Origin: Vermamoeba vermiformis
Lineage: Eukaryota; Tubulinea; Echinamoebida
Assembly: GCA_045837725.1 (NCBI GenBank)
Contig: JBEWZL010000207.1
Location: 1-61,428, forward strand
Direction: 5' to 3'
DNA: 61,428 bases
Position 1 is the first letter of the stretch. Each line of letters begins with the position of its first letter. The translations under genes and the position numbers were made by a program. Under the pieces are notes generated by a model that saw nothing but the letters and a program-made list of their open reading frames with translations, was not told the origin of the DNA and did not search any database. This document shows positions 46,270 to 58,332 of the stretch, one piece after another.

Positions 46270-48638
46270 TTATGAGAGGTCAGGGTATCTTCGTTTCTTA
46301 TGGAACACGCGTTGTTTGAGAGCAGGAACACTCACTGCAAGAACAATGAACACGAGTGTCAGAAACACTGCGCCACCGACAATCACAACTGGTAAGAACC
46401 AATCCGGCAAAAGGGAGAGGTTTGTTACTGGTGCATTTGGGTTGTCTTGACCAGGACCATTGTTGCCACTAGCCCCCGGTCCTTGGCCTATATTCTGTCC
46501 TGACGGTGTTTGACACTGATTCTCTAGCACAATCGTCGCTGTCACTAGTGTCGGCTGATAGTTCAGTTCAACTTTGAGCTTGTTGCAATCATCGCTCGTC
46601 TGATCGTCGTAAGTAATGTCTTTGAACTCTCCACCAGTCCAACAGCTGTAATACGCGACTACAATCGTCTGGTTGATGAGTTGATTTACATTTGTTAAGT
46701 CCAATGTGCCGTCAAACTGCGCACACGAAGTAATGTTGAGCACATTGACGCCATCGACTTTGAGAATAGAGTCCGGGAACATTGTCAAGTTGCCGTTCAC
46801 TGTCAGCACGTCAGTAATGACAAGGATCTCTGTCGGTTGAATCACAACATCTGTCAGCGAACAGTTTGTCAGAACAAACTTCAGCTTGGCACTGCGAACC
46901 AATGCACACAAGTCCACGCCCATTTGTTTGCCGTAGTTGGCTTTCGAGTATGGGCTGGTTGATAAGAGCTGATAATCCATTCGTGAAGGATCGACAAAGC
47001 TGACGTTGTCCAAGGAGTCTTCGAAGATCGTGCCAACGCTCGGGAACTTAGACTTGAAGAAGGGATTGCCAACAACCATGACGTTGTCACTCCACGTTAA
47101 TTTATCCGCAGGGAGCAAGTTGTAAATTTTATCTGCAAGTGTCAGAGTGATTCCATAAAGACCAGCAGAAGCAATATTTCGCTCAGCAGTCACGTCAACG
47201 TCAGTCGCGTTCACTAGGAAGAATGATATAAATGAGGACATGACGGTAGGATCTCCAATTATCGTATTTTCGGAGAAATTATACGAAGCCATTCCTGCTG
47301 CCAGATAAAAAGGCGTGCTTGTAATATTCGCAAAGAAATTTCCGTAAACCACAACCGAACTCGTTGGTGTATTCGGAGTTGATGCATCTAATGCTAGACC
47401 TAATTGTGCCAGGATTAAAATCAAAATGCATTTGGAAAATTTGTACCGGACTCACCACGCGAACAGGTATCAAAATAATTGTTTGTGATTGTAATATCCT
47501 CCATTGTTCGACAACCAATGGCGTCACTTATAACACCGTCTGCAGGACTCGATGCAGCTACATTACAATTCGTCATTACTTAACTAATAATCGTAAATGC
47601 TGCATTTACGTACCAATATAATTACTATCGAACCATACTCTGCTAGTGCCGGGTGTGAAGAGAAGTCCGAAATAATTCAGCACACTAATAAATATTAGCG
47701 AAAACTTCAATTAATAACCGATTACGTACTCGCTTTTCTTTTGGAAATAGTTGAAACGAATTTCGAAGTCTGATGTTACTGCAGGAACGTCGGCGGTCAT
47801 AAAAAAGGTATCATAATTATCGAAATAATTATTTGTAACCTTAAGAACATGGCAATCCACAATCATTGTACCGAAAGACCGATCTGAAGCAAAAAATTAA
47901 TTTTATTATCTTTCCTTCCGAATAGGTTGATAATTTGTTTCATCTGCTTACCTTCAATATACGAATTCATGAAGGCAATATGATTGCCAACAAGGGTTAG
48001 AGTGTAAAAGCCGGCCGATTGTGCCTGTAAATACTTGGAGTAGCATTGGTCCACAATAATATGGTCTGAGGTTGCAGAGGTTTGAAACAAGGAAAAATAG
48101 GTTATGTTTTGTGGCGCTATGAAGTACAACCCAACAAAACGGTAACGAGATCCTAAAACGCAGGTAAATTTTCGGAATCCGTTACGAGCACGACTTTCAA
48201 TGCCTTACCTTGCATAATTGTGACTCCGCCATCTAGCATTGGCAAATAAGGTGCATATAATGGCGATATTCGAACTCCGGGGGGCGGCAGCAAACTCAGA
48301 TTCGCATTTCGGATTGTAATGTAATCGTTACTACCTTGAGGAACATCGATAGTAAATTCAGGATATAATACTCCTGGCTGAAGGCAGATAATATCACCTA
48401 AATACACGAAATTTAGTTTTGTACCGGCGATTAATAATCAATTAATTTTAAAATTACCTGGAGAGGCGCTACTAACTACTTGCTGCAATGTCTCTGGTGT
48501 AGGATTACTCGTGCATGGCTTTGTGCGGTACGAGTGGTCATCTGCTTCGGTGTAATACGTTGTGGGCAAGCCAACGGTCAGATCGACAAAGAAAAAGGCG
48601 AAGAGAACGAAAACAAGCTTATAGCTCCTTGTTATCAT
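46270..48638 (-). CDS. Type I membrane protein with parallel beta-helix ectodomain
   Basis: Seven exons give about 690 residues. A signal peptide starts the protein (YKLVFVLFAFFFVDLTVGL). The ectodomain shows beta-helix coils with repeated N-x-F or N-x-I asparagine-ladder words: LVGNHIAFMNS, VTNNYFDNYD, IRFNYFQKK, ITNNYFDTC, VYGNFFANI and FSENTII. One membrane helix near the end (FLPVVIVGGAVFLTLVFIVL) is followed by a basic tail (KKRRYPDLS). Parallel beta-helices bind or cut polysaccharides, but no clear lyase catalytic set is seen, so adhesion is as likely as enzyme activity. Confidence 0.8.
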
Positions 48639-48787
48639 TCTTCTAGCCTGCTTCGTGGGCTATCGAACGATTGACAAAAAATAATTAACGACGAAAATGA
48701 TAATCGCCTAATTTGGAAGTAAACCTCATAAGGGAAGTTAAGTTAACATAACAGAAAATTGGACGATTAATCTATTATTACCTAAAT

Positions 48788-50803
48788 TTACATTACAATA
48801 CAGCAACCGACAGATGGTCCACCTTCTCCTTTGAGCGGTGTCGTTTCTAAAAATGAAAGTTAGAGAACCTAGATTACAATCAGTAAATACAAGTAGTCAC
48901 AAACCTCTTGCTCGAGCTTTAGAAGGAGACTTTGAATCAACCAGAATAACATGCTCTTGCGCACCGGCACTTTGTCCGCTACTCATATTTGTCGCAGGAA
49001 CAGGTTTGTTCTCGGGTTCTGGCACGGGCTCGGGCTTGACCTCAGGAGGAGGGACCACTTCAGGCGCTGTTGGTGCAGGACTAATGCGTACAAAAACATT
49101 AGGGTCTAGGTCCTCCGGTCGTTGGCTAGCAGGAGACTGCGGGTTAGAGCGTGGAACAGCCGACTCCCATGCGGACTTGTTGACATTGCTGTTACTCGTG
49201 TTATTCGCTGCGTGATCGCCATTGCCGTTGGTCGCTGACTGCTCGGGACTGGCTTCCGTGTTTTGCTGTTGAGACTCGTTTGGCTCTTCTGCCTTCTTTG
49301 TTTTCGTTATTAATTTTAACTGTGACTTGACAGTTTTGAAAGACATCTGTACTATTGTTAATTAACCGTCACTTATTATGCATCATACATTGTTCTTACC
49401 TTGGCACTAGCACAATTTTTGACCCAAATGTGGTCCATAAGCTCCTCGGCTGAGGCACGTTTTGTCGGATCTTTAACGAAGCATCGTTGCAAAAAGTCGA
49501 CAAGATCTGACGGTAAGTGTTCAGGCAATGGAGGCATATCATCCTAATATACTTAGTACTAGGCTCTTACAATAAATATCGCTACGTACTTTGACCATCA
49601 AGAATATTGCGTGCATTTGATCGTGTTCCCAATATGGCGGATGACCCGTTAATAATTCAATCACTGTACAACCCAAACTCCTATTTAAAACATCTATTAG
49701 CATATAATACTATAATGTGTCATCATTGGTATATGCAAAACAATTTGCCACAATAATTACCAGATGTCAGATGCGCTCGTTGTTCCTGCAGCTTGAACGA
49801 CTTCAGGGGCCACTATATTAATAAATCGTTAATATTCATGCGTATAACTACTCTCGCACAAGCAAAACATACTCCAATAAGGCGTGCCAACAATCGAGTA
49901 CCGTTTTTCAGTTTCGTCTTTCAACTTGGCTGCGGCACCAAAATCGGCCAATTTGACTTCTCCTTCTTTGGTAATCAACAAATTTGCAGCTTTAATATCA
50001 CGATGAACAATTCCTTTCTTGTGCAAGTAGTCTAAACCTTGCAGCACTTGCGCGACGAACTCTCCAACCAAAAGCGGTGGAAAAGACGTATATTGCTTCA
50101 TTAAATTCAATAACGATCCACTATCTACATATCTAATAAAAAATATTATATATAAGCCTTATAATTAGTTTTTGAACGTACTCTAAAATCAAATAAATAT
50201 TGGCTTTGTCTTCAACAAATCCTTTAACGGCCACAATATTCGGATGCTGTAATCCCGATAATAAATCTAACTCGGTCTAAATATAGAACACTGTTAATAT
50301 TAAATTCGACTATGTAAATTCAAACGTACCGTTACAGCTTTCAATTGATCTGCTGACATTTCACCTTTGCGAAATTTTTTAATTGCAATTAATTCGCGTG
50401 TATCGATATTCAAGCCTTTATGAACAGTTGCTGCGCCTCCTTTGCCAATTACATCACCAATTACCTAACGTTTAAAAACGATTCAATAATATTGCAACAA
50501 AATATTCAATAGAAGAATTTAAACTGCTGAATACTGCAGCATATATAATATTAATAACGTTTTTATGCTTAATTAGGGACTTACGTATTTTTTGCCTAAT
50601 TTTTTGTATTTTTTCTTTTTGGGTTCGCCGTATTCTGCGCCAACTTTGATGGAACTGTTGGGCGATAGTATTTTAGGAGATCCTCCATCACTAGACACTT
50701 CGCCATTATTATCTTGCTCGTTGTCTGAGCCTTCTAGCTGAGGATCTGAAATTTCTAGCAGCGATCCGTCGGTTATTGTTGAACTTGTTGTACTTTCACT
50801 CAT
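48788..50803 (-). CDS. SepA/Cdc7-type (M3KE) protein kinase ending in a CaaX box
   Basis: Nine exons give about 510 residues. The start is the ATG at 50803, since the frame above it has only a TTG. Residues 74-330 are a complete kinase: glycine loop [17 protein letters not shown], lysine in [32 protein letters not shown] and [21 protein letters not shown] and the [17 protein letters not shown] word place it with fission-yeast Cdc7, Dictyostelium SepA and plant MAP3K-epsilon, which act in the septation-initiation network under a Spg1-type GTPase. The tail is Pro/Glu/Asn-rich. The last intron (48904-48847, donor GTTTGT, branch TCTAAC, acceptor TTTTTAG) leads to an exon ending GCCIVM-stop, a CaaX box of the farnesylated type. 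Without splicing the protein would end ARARGL. Confidence 0.85.
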
Positions 50804-51330
50804 TTTGCACAATCATATATCTGATAGTAAATATTAAAGTATATTAGCAATGCTAAGGCTACTAAATGAAGTATAAGACCAGTTACAGATTTGCAACGGA
50901 CAACCCAAGGTTGAAAAATATTTAATACACTACTAATATTTAATATGCCGATATTAAAATGTTGCTACAAGCTTACCAATATTTACAAATATTTTGAAAT
51001 TGAAATCCTGGATGTTGAAACACTGAAGGACGACCGTGTTAGCGTACTAGCTAATATTCGCTGAAAATATTAACAATATCGATTGCGAGATCAATATTTA
51101 CACGTGTGTTACGTTGTTTGAAACACAGAAAAGATACGATTTGTTTTAAACTTTTAGTCAAGTTATTTTTGCGAGCTGTTGAACACGAGCACCTGTGCTT
51201 GATGTTAAATATTTTTGGCCTGTTAAATAAACAACGAGCAACCATCTTACAGTGCACGAGCCTTTTCGCTAAGAACAGATCAGCAACCCAACAATCCAGT
51301 TTGAACGTCAGAACGAATTTCTACACCATC
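50804..51330. other. Divergent intergenic region, 527 bp
   Basis: Separates the kinase start from the YdeI-domain gene start and should hold both promoters. An open frame reaches back to 51106 on the plus strand but has no ATG before 51331. No motif stands out. Confidence 0.4.
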
Positions 51331-52310
51331 ATGAGCAGTAAAAAAGGAAAATCAGTAATAAATAACAAAAGTAATCCCAAGGGCGCGAAGAAGGGCAAAA
51401 CAGAAAATGAAAAAAAGCTTCTTGATCCTACACCGAAGAGAGCGCGTGCAACAAAAGCAAAAGTTGAGACTAAAATTGAAGAGTAAGACTATTTGCTACT
51501 TTATAGCAAAAACCTTGGTAGATCCGCGGTCAAATCTGACGCAAAAACACGATGTCATTTAGAATAACCACTTTTTGTAGGGAAAATGAATCCGATACGC
51601 AAGAAATAATGAATAAAGCCACCAGTATCAACTCGATAAATTCCTCGAAAAAGCGCAAGCGATCCAGCAACGAAGACGACGGCGAGTTCACCCCAACGAA
51701 AAAGCAGAAGACAAATAAGAACAGTTCCAATGCTACTGATGTACCCACTCCTATTTTCTTCGACACCCCAGCGGATCTGCGAGTCTGGTTTGAAGAAAAC
51801 GCGTCGACCGCGACGGAACTCATCTTGGGCATGCGCAAGCGTGCTTCGGGCTTGCCTAGTGTTAATTGGCACCAAGCAGTCGGTGAAGCACTGTGTTTTG
51901 GATGGATTGACGGCAAAGCCAATGGCATTGATGAATTCACGTACCGACAACGATTCACGCCACGAAGACAAGGCTCAATATGGAGTGCAGTCAACATATC
52001 CCGTGTTGAAACACTAATAGCGGAGGGTAAAATGACACCATCCGGTCTCGCCGCGTTTGAAAAGCGAACAGAGGCTCGTTCGAAGATCTATTCTCACGAG
52101 CAAACGGGCCCAATCACATTTACACCAGAGCAAGAGGCAACGTTCCGCGAAGAAAAAGACGCGTGGGAGTTCTTCCAGAAGCAACCGCCTGGCTACAAGC
52201 GAAGAACTATTTGGCACGTGATCAGCGCGAAGCGAGCGGAGACGCAGCAGTCACGACTGAGCAAGCTCATCGAGGCCTCAGTGCAATTGAAGCGATTGAA
52301 CATGTTTTGA
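51331..52310 (+). CDS. YdeI/OmdA-domain protein with Lys-rich N-terminal extension
   Basis: Exons 51331-51482 and 51581-52310 join in phase to 293 residues. Residues 1-110 are disordered and lysine-rich with nuclear-signal-like runs (SSKKRKRSS, PTKKQKTNK, PKRARATK). Residues 115-290 are a YdeI/OmdA domain: WHQAVGEALCFGWIDGKA, YRQRFTPRRQGSIWSAVN, then RVETLIAEGKMTPSGLAAF and RRTIWHVISAKRAETQQSR. The domain is common in bacteria and fungi, where it is linked to stress or bacteriocin tolerance, with unclear biochemistry. The single intron lies in the extension, so the conserved domain is intronless. A transferred bacterial gene that gained a nuclear-type extension is one reading. Confidence 0.85.
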
Positions 52311-52521
52311 AGTTATCGTTGCAACGTTATAGCTAACCTCCGCGTGATCCAACAGCTTCCGACCGCACCAGGTCGTCGCAGCGACTCTGGTTTTCTTCGA
52401 GATCCATTAGAAATTTAACCGAAATCCGACAGAAAAATGGAATAAACAAGGTTTTTCTTTCCTCGCTAGTCCCAGTTGTATTAGCTAAGTGTGAACAAGC
52501 GAGGCAACAAGCAAATTCAGA

Positions 52522-55322
52522 ATGGAGAAGGTAAGTGGTCAAGTGACCGTTTCACGTGGCTCTTACGTCACCACTACTGGTGACTAGCGTCTTATTCAAT
52601 TTAATTTCTCTTCGTATTCTTTTGTGGTTAATTAAGCAGTTAATTTTTGTCCTTGCTTAAGTTTTTTCTTCGTTGTCTTTGACTCGCGGATGGTGAAGGA
52701 AAATTTTCATTAACTAAATTAGATAAATTATTTAAGGCCTACCATTGCTTGTGCACGATATAAATAACATTGAACAGCTTAATAAAATCGTAATTCTTAT
52801 TTTAGAACGTTTTATTGATATCGATCCAATTCTAATCTGCGGTTTTGGCAGGCCAACGAATACAAGGACAAGGGCAACGAGTTTTTCCGCAACAATAACT
52901 TCGAGGAAGCTGCAAAATGGTTCAGTGAAGCTATTCAGCTTGATCCCAACAACCAAGTCTTGTACAGCAACAGATCAGCTTGCTACGTCAAGATGAACAA
53001 GTTGACCGAGGCTCTCGAAGACGCCAACAAAACTATTTCATTGAAGCCCGATTGGTCAAGAGTAAGTCATTTCTGAGTCAAATCCAGACGTGCGTCGATC
53101 TGATCAGGCTTGCGTTGCGTAGGGTTACTCGCGTAAAGCCGCCGCTCTTCACGCTATGCAGAACTGGCCTGAGGCTCGCGAGGCTTATATGAAGGGTCTT
53201 GAACTCGAACCTAACAACGAACAATTGAAGAAAGGTCTTACTGAAGTCATGCAAATGATGCAAGGTGGAGGTAAGATCCGGATCTGCTCGTCATGTATTG
53301 TACTGTACACGTCTAATACGCGCACGCTATAGACGAGCTCATGAACATGGCACGCAGAATGATGGATATTTTCAAGGGCGACGTTGTTGCTAAGGCCAGA
53401 AGCATCCCTGAAGTCGCTCCTCACCTCAACGAAGCCGACTTTATCGAGCGTCTGCACCAAATCCAAGCCAACCCCAACTTATTGTCAAAGTAAGTGTTGG
53501 TATTAAGGTATTATGGACTCGCGCAAGTGACTGACAACGTGCGTGCCAACAGGTATTTGCAAGAGGACGAGCGAATCAAGAAATTCGTTATTTTCTCTAT
53601 GGACAGCCTCCAGGACTTGTTTGGAGGTAACCCTGGCTCGGTAAGTAGCGTTCTCTATTAAGCAAACTACTCCCATAATTGAGTTTCGGCGGATGTAGCT
53701 GATCGGTTATTTGCCTTCTAGGGACCTATGGACGCTGAACCTACTACGCCTGCACCTCAACCTGCAGCGCAAGCACCTAAAGCGGAACCACCTAAACCCG
53801 CTGAAAAGAAGGCTGACGAAGTAAGTACTAGGACGCGAGCCGGATTCGCGATCTAACGGTTATGTTATTGCTAAAATGATGGCAAATATTTCTTCACTTT
53901 GAGTTGATTCCACGGTAACCGTGGAAATTGAAACCAACTTCCTAAAACTGAAGCAATAACATAACTATTTTTTTTGTTTAATTTCCCCCCGTGCACATCT
54001 AACCCGATCTGACGTTTGTTTTTACAGTCTGAACTCACTCCCGAACAAAAGCAAGCCGTCGAATTGAAAGAGAAGGGCAACGACGCTTACAAACACAAAC
54101 GATTCGATGAGGCCTTGAACTTCTATTCACAGGCCATCGAGCTCGATCCCAAGAACATGTTGCTCTACACTAACAAAGCTGGTACGTACAAGCACTTCTT
54201 TAAAACAATCGACTCGCAAGTGGGTCTAATACAGTCTTTCTTAGCTGTTTACTTTGAAATGGCTAAATACGACGAGTGCGTTGCTGAGTGCCAAAAGTCA
54301 ATCGAAATTGCCGAGGAAATGCGCAGTGTGCCGTTCAAGAACATCGCTCGTGCTTATGCTCGCATGGGTAATGCTTACTTGAAGCAAGAGAAGTTTGTTG
54401 AAGCTATCAAGGCCCTTGACAAGTCATTGCTCAACGACCGTACACCTGCTACTTTGGAGCTGAAAAACAAGGCTGAGAAGTTAAAGGAAGAAAAAGAAAA
54501 GCGCGAATATATTAACCCCGAGCTTTCACTTAAGGCTAAGGAAGAGGGTAACGATTACTTCAAGTAAGTAACCGAGAAAAAGTTGTCATGATCCGGTACC
54601 TTGATCTGATCCGCGATTTTTCTGCAGGAAACAAATGTACCCCGAAGCAGTTAAATCATACACAGAGGCTATCAAGCGCAACCCTTCTGATCCTGTCAAC
54701 TACAGCAACAGAGCTGCTTCATATACCAAGTTGATGGCTTACAAAGAGGCTATTCGTGACTGCGACGATGCCATCAAGTTGGATCCTAACTTCGTCAAGG
54801 CTTACATTCGTAAAGGCCACGTGCACTCGCTCATGAAGGAGTACGCTAAGTGCTTGGAGGTCTACGAGGCTGGTTTGAAGGTTGCCCCTGACAACACCGA
54901 ACTGAAGGCTGGCATTGAACGCACATTGATGGTACGGGACTGAGATAGTTTGGTTTCAATACGATACTAACATTTTCGTGTAGACTATTAACAGCCAAGC
55001 TCAATCTGGTCAAAGCGATGAAGAAACTTTACAGAAGGCTATGGCTGATCCGGAGATCCGCGTAAGTACTTTGAACAGTGATGACATGTTTACAGAGGAC
55101 TAACAGTTGTTATCCTTAGCAAATCTTAACGGACCCTGCTATGCAAAAGATTCTCCAAGACATGCAAACTGATCCTCGTGCCGTTCAAGAGTAAGTACCT
55201 CGATCTGTTGCATTAGTGTCGCCTCTTAATAACGTGCTTTGTCCTTTAGTCACATGTCCAATCCTGTCGTCAAGGCCAAGATCAACAAGTTGATTGCAGC
55301 TGGTGTTATTGGTGTTAAATAA
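52522..55322 (+). CDS. STI1: HSP90/HSP70 co-chaperone STI1/HOP
   Basis: About ten exons give some 560 residues. The first exon codes for only MEK before a 321-bp intron. TPR1 follows ([18 protein letters not shown]), then DP1 ([28 protein letters not shown]), a Pro/Ala linker, TPR2A ([18 protein letters not shown]), TPR2B (KEEGNDYFK, then [13 protein letters not shown]) and DP2 ([19 protein letters not shown]). HOP bridges HSP70 and HSP90 for client transfer in the cytosol; the TPR carboxylate-clamp pattern is kept. One intron (53821-54027) is enlarged to about 207 bp by a foldback insertion. An AATAAA lies 50 bp past the stop. Confidence 0.95.
53859..53965. mobile_element. Foldback/MITE-like element inside an STI1 intron
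   Basis: The outer 14 bp are a perfect inverted pair (GTTATGTTATTGCT at 53859 and AGCAATAACATAAC ending 53965). The centre is a second palindrome, TTCCACGGTAACCGTGGAA. The arms of 57 and 47 bp are imperfect between these. No target duplication is plain. The host intron is about four times the usual length. Confidence 0.65.
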
Positions 55323-55371
55323 GTTTACTGTTAGGTGTTATTTTTCATCTTCTAGTTGACCCAGTTTAGAC

Positions 55372-55377
55372 AATAAA
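55372..55377 (+). terminator. Polyadenylation signal of STI1
   Basis: AATAAA lies 50 bp after the stop codon, followed by A-rich and U/GU-rich DNA. Confidence 0.55.
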
Positions 55378-55414
55378 GCTAAAAAAGTCAACTAAAAGAG
55401 TTGTGATTGGTGTT

Positions 55415-55550
55415 AGGGCCGATGAGACTGTGATGTGCGCCCATATCCCAATTGGAGATAGGTGATTCGGTGCTAGTCCCGTTCGAGAATTTGGGACAGG
55501 GCAGGCGCGCGCCTGTAGGGTGAATTGAAACGCTCTGATTCGTCGGTTTT
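55415..55550 (+). ncRNA. Candidate structured GC-rich non-coding RNA
   Basis: A GC-rich island stands in AT-rich intergenic DNA just past the STI1 polyadenylation site. It holds a perfect 14-bp palindrome (CAGGCGCGCGCCTG, 55502-55515), a nearby TCCC-GGGA pair, and ends that could pair (CCGA at 55419 with TCGG at 55543). GATGA near the left end and CTGA near the right recall C and D boxes, but box C overlaps the stem and does not fit fully. Neither strand codes for a protein. The class is open, and the strand is assumed from the neighbour. Confidence 0.3.
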
Positions 55551-56420
55551 GAAATTAAAGAAACTTCGTTTGTAGTGCACTATTAATTCATCTTGCTCGT
55601 GAAACTCACTATGTTGAATATTTACTTTGAGTAGCCGGTAGGGGTTTTTCGGCTAAGTGAGTAGGATTTTCGGAGTTGGTGAATCCACGTTGATCTGCGA
55701 ATGTAGTTGAGTGTAGTCATGGATCTCGCAAATTCTACCAGAAATACCATACCAAAACACAAACTTTCCGTAGCGGCCCTATGGCGCTCTTTGGCGCTGT
55801 GCAGATCCACGCGGATCGGATCTTGAGGGTCGCTTTTTCGCGGTTGAAACGCAGGCTGATGCATTTGGTGGCGAAATCTCGTTCAAGCTTATTGTTCGAC
55901 CACATGCAGGCAATTGCATCATCTGTAACAACGCTGCTATTGTTTCATCCAGATCGAAGCTCAAATCGTTCGAAAGCGCTGTTTAATGCTGCCGTTTACG
56001 GGAGGCAGTAGAATAAACATTAGAATACACAGTGCACGGCAATGTAACACCACGCGCGAAAAGAGTTCGCGCTAGGCGACATATCGCCTGAAATCTCGCG
56101 AGATAAAAACACTTTGTATCGTTATTTATTGTACGCTTTTACTCTTATCAATAAACACAACTTACCGTTATTATTCTGACGGTTATTCTACAGGCAAGAA
56201 GCTTCGATTTGCCACTGGCGACCGATGCACTTCCATTTTTGGATCCAAGACTAATACGCCATTGGTCAGCATTATTTTAAGAGCGACCAATTGAATCAAT
56301 AGGCACCTCCTTCGGGCAGGCGACAAAATGGCAGAAAATCTTACGAACGGCTGCAGCAAAAGCGGCTGCTAGTTTATTCAAGTTTGACATTTGCGGTACA
56401 ACAACAGCGGTCCTTGCCAA
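55551..56420. other. Intergenic, 870 bp
   Basis: Overlapping 60-80 codon frames occur on both strands around 55620-56011, but none starts well, splices to a neighbour or shows a family feature. AATAAA-like words near 56150 (minus or plus) and the 5' region of the F-box/propeller gene fill the rest. Confidence 0.4.
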
Positions 56421-58317
56421 ATGGTACGTAAACAATTTAGATCGACATCTTGATCCATTAATAACATATTTTAACGGATTTGTGGATCTAGGAGTATATT
56501 TCTTGGGGATTCGATACTCTACCTAAAGAAATTAAGCAATTAATATTTTCATTCACGGATTTGGACTTGCTAACCGTTTTAAGGTAGTTATTACAGCAAT
56601 AATTACCTCATAATATTTGGTAATTTATGATACAATTTAGAGCGCAATCCGTGAGCACAGAGTTCAAAAAATTATGTTGGGCTTGGCTGCGTACTTTCGA
56701 CGCTGTTATCCCCAATCAGAAGCAACGAACCCGCGTTATAGAAAAATTTATCGACCAAGCTACTCCAAGCTTAATAGAACGGATTCTTTTCTCACGTAAG
56801 TGCGAAGATGCGGATCTGTCAATACGGAAAAACAGAATTAATTTGAGCAATTTTCATAGAGTGGGAGAATCCTGTCGCATCAGCAGTAGCTATGATAGAA
56901 AAATACCCTAATTTGGAGCGAATAAACTTCAACTACCTATTGGAAAGCGAGGGCTACAACGACATCCGGTACAACCTGGTCAAACTCAAACAACATCACA
57001 AACTGAACGAAATTGGATTTGGAGGGGGCTATTGGAGCCGCGAACAGTTCGGGTTTACGCAGCTGACTAATGAATGGGCGAGTCTGGCAAAAATTACACT
57101 TGACAAGGCGTACCATCGCGGCGGGACTATTGGCGCTAAAATGGTCGTGATTGGTGCAACAGATGGCACTTTGACATTTTTGACGCTTGAAGAACATTTC
57201 AGGGAAAGCACTCTTCAAATTCACTCGGTTAATAACACTCACAAAGGCTGCATCAATGCAATATGGTGCGAACCGCCAATATCTTATTCTGAAAAAACCT
57301 ATACTTGCATTGCATCAAGTGTACGTAGCAAGATCCGTTAGTTTTGATCTCGATCCAGGCCTGAATTGTATACACATTCTAACCCCTACACTAGGATGGA
57401 ATAGTCACTTGTTGGTCATGTGTGAATGAAGAGCCAGTGTTAAACCACACATTGTCATTTCCAGAGTCAATTTTGTTTGTCAGCGAGTACGCGAGCAAGT
57501 ATATTTTGGCAGCTGGCGAACGAACACTTTACGTCACTGATATTGATTCGGGCAATATAATGCAGCAGATCGAGGTCGACGATGATATTACAGGTACGAA
57601 GGTATTCGCAGCGTGCAAGTTTGCGTTTGACACTTGTCACAACACGTAACATCAAATTTTTTTTCGAACTCATTTTTGTCTTAGGATTATTCAGCCTCGA
57701 TCAAAAATCTGCTTTATCGACAACAAATGGGCTTTATACTCTCGAACAAGAGCAATTAGGCAAGGACCGCCTTCAAAAGGTTGCAGATGCACCGTATCCA
57801 AATATTTGGCTCAGTCCAGATGTATCGTGAGTATCCTATTAACAAGTTAATACCTTAATATCATATCAATATTCTATTTTTAGATTGAGAGTGACCGTTA
57901 AGCCAACTGAAATTGAGGTGTACTCACACGAGCCTAATTCACCCGCAGTGCGGTATAACATTAGGACCGTAGCTAATGGCGAAGGCGATATTAAGTTCGA
58001 TACGAGACCTCATTTATCGAGATTTAATCCAGTGAGATACTGGCTGACAACGTCGACTGGATCTCGGTTGATCACCTACGTAAGTCTCAGTCAAAATACA
58101 AATATGAGGGCATTGATACTCATCGTTACATTAGGATTTGGCCAGTCATTGTTGCTTCGCGCAGTTGTCTCCGGAGTCTACTGAGACGGGTTCAGAACTT
58201 CCACCGCAATGCAATTCGTTTTGGTACTCGTCTTGCGGCAATATTTTGTTTGGTCTATTCTCAGACAATACTTTGCATTGGTGGTTCCTTTATTTGAATC
58301 ACCGTTCCACAGAGTAA
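56421..58317 (+). CDS. F-box protein with C-terminal WD/beta-propeller-like domain
   Basis: The ATG at 56421-56423 is the last codon of the first exon; the donor GTACGT follows at once. Exons then start at 56492 and go on in phase to a stop at 58317, about 500 residues. The F-box lies at residues 8-35 (FDTLPKEIKQLIFSFTDL, then DLLTVLR and EFKKLCWAWLR). The C-terminal half repeats short beta-rich blades with WD-like words (HKGCINAIWCEP then DGIVTCWSC; ILAAGERTLYVTDIDSG; LFSDNTLHWW). It should bind SKP1 and present substrates to an SCF ubiquitin ligase. The first exon might instead extend upstream in another frame, but the phase rules out a join. Confidence 0.75.
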
Positions 58318-58326
58318 GATAAAATG

Positions 58327-58332
58327 AATAAA
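58327..58332 (+). terminator. Polyadenylation signal of the F-box/propeller gene
   Basis: AATAAA lies 10 bp after the stop codon, so the 3' UTR would be very short. The next 330 bp to the actin-related gene are AT-rich and hold no gene I can support. Confidence 0.45.

Noticed and set aside
55415-55550. U3 snoRNA or SRP RNA
   Set aside because: The conserved boxes of U3 and the SRP Alu/S-domain motifs are not present in order.
55622-56011. Overlapping frames on both strands, 60-80 residues
   Set aside because: They overlap each other on opposite strands, have weak starts and show no domain.
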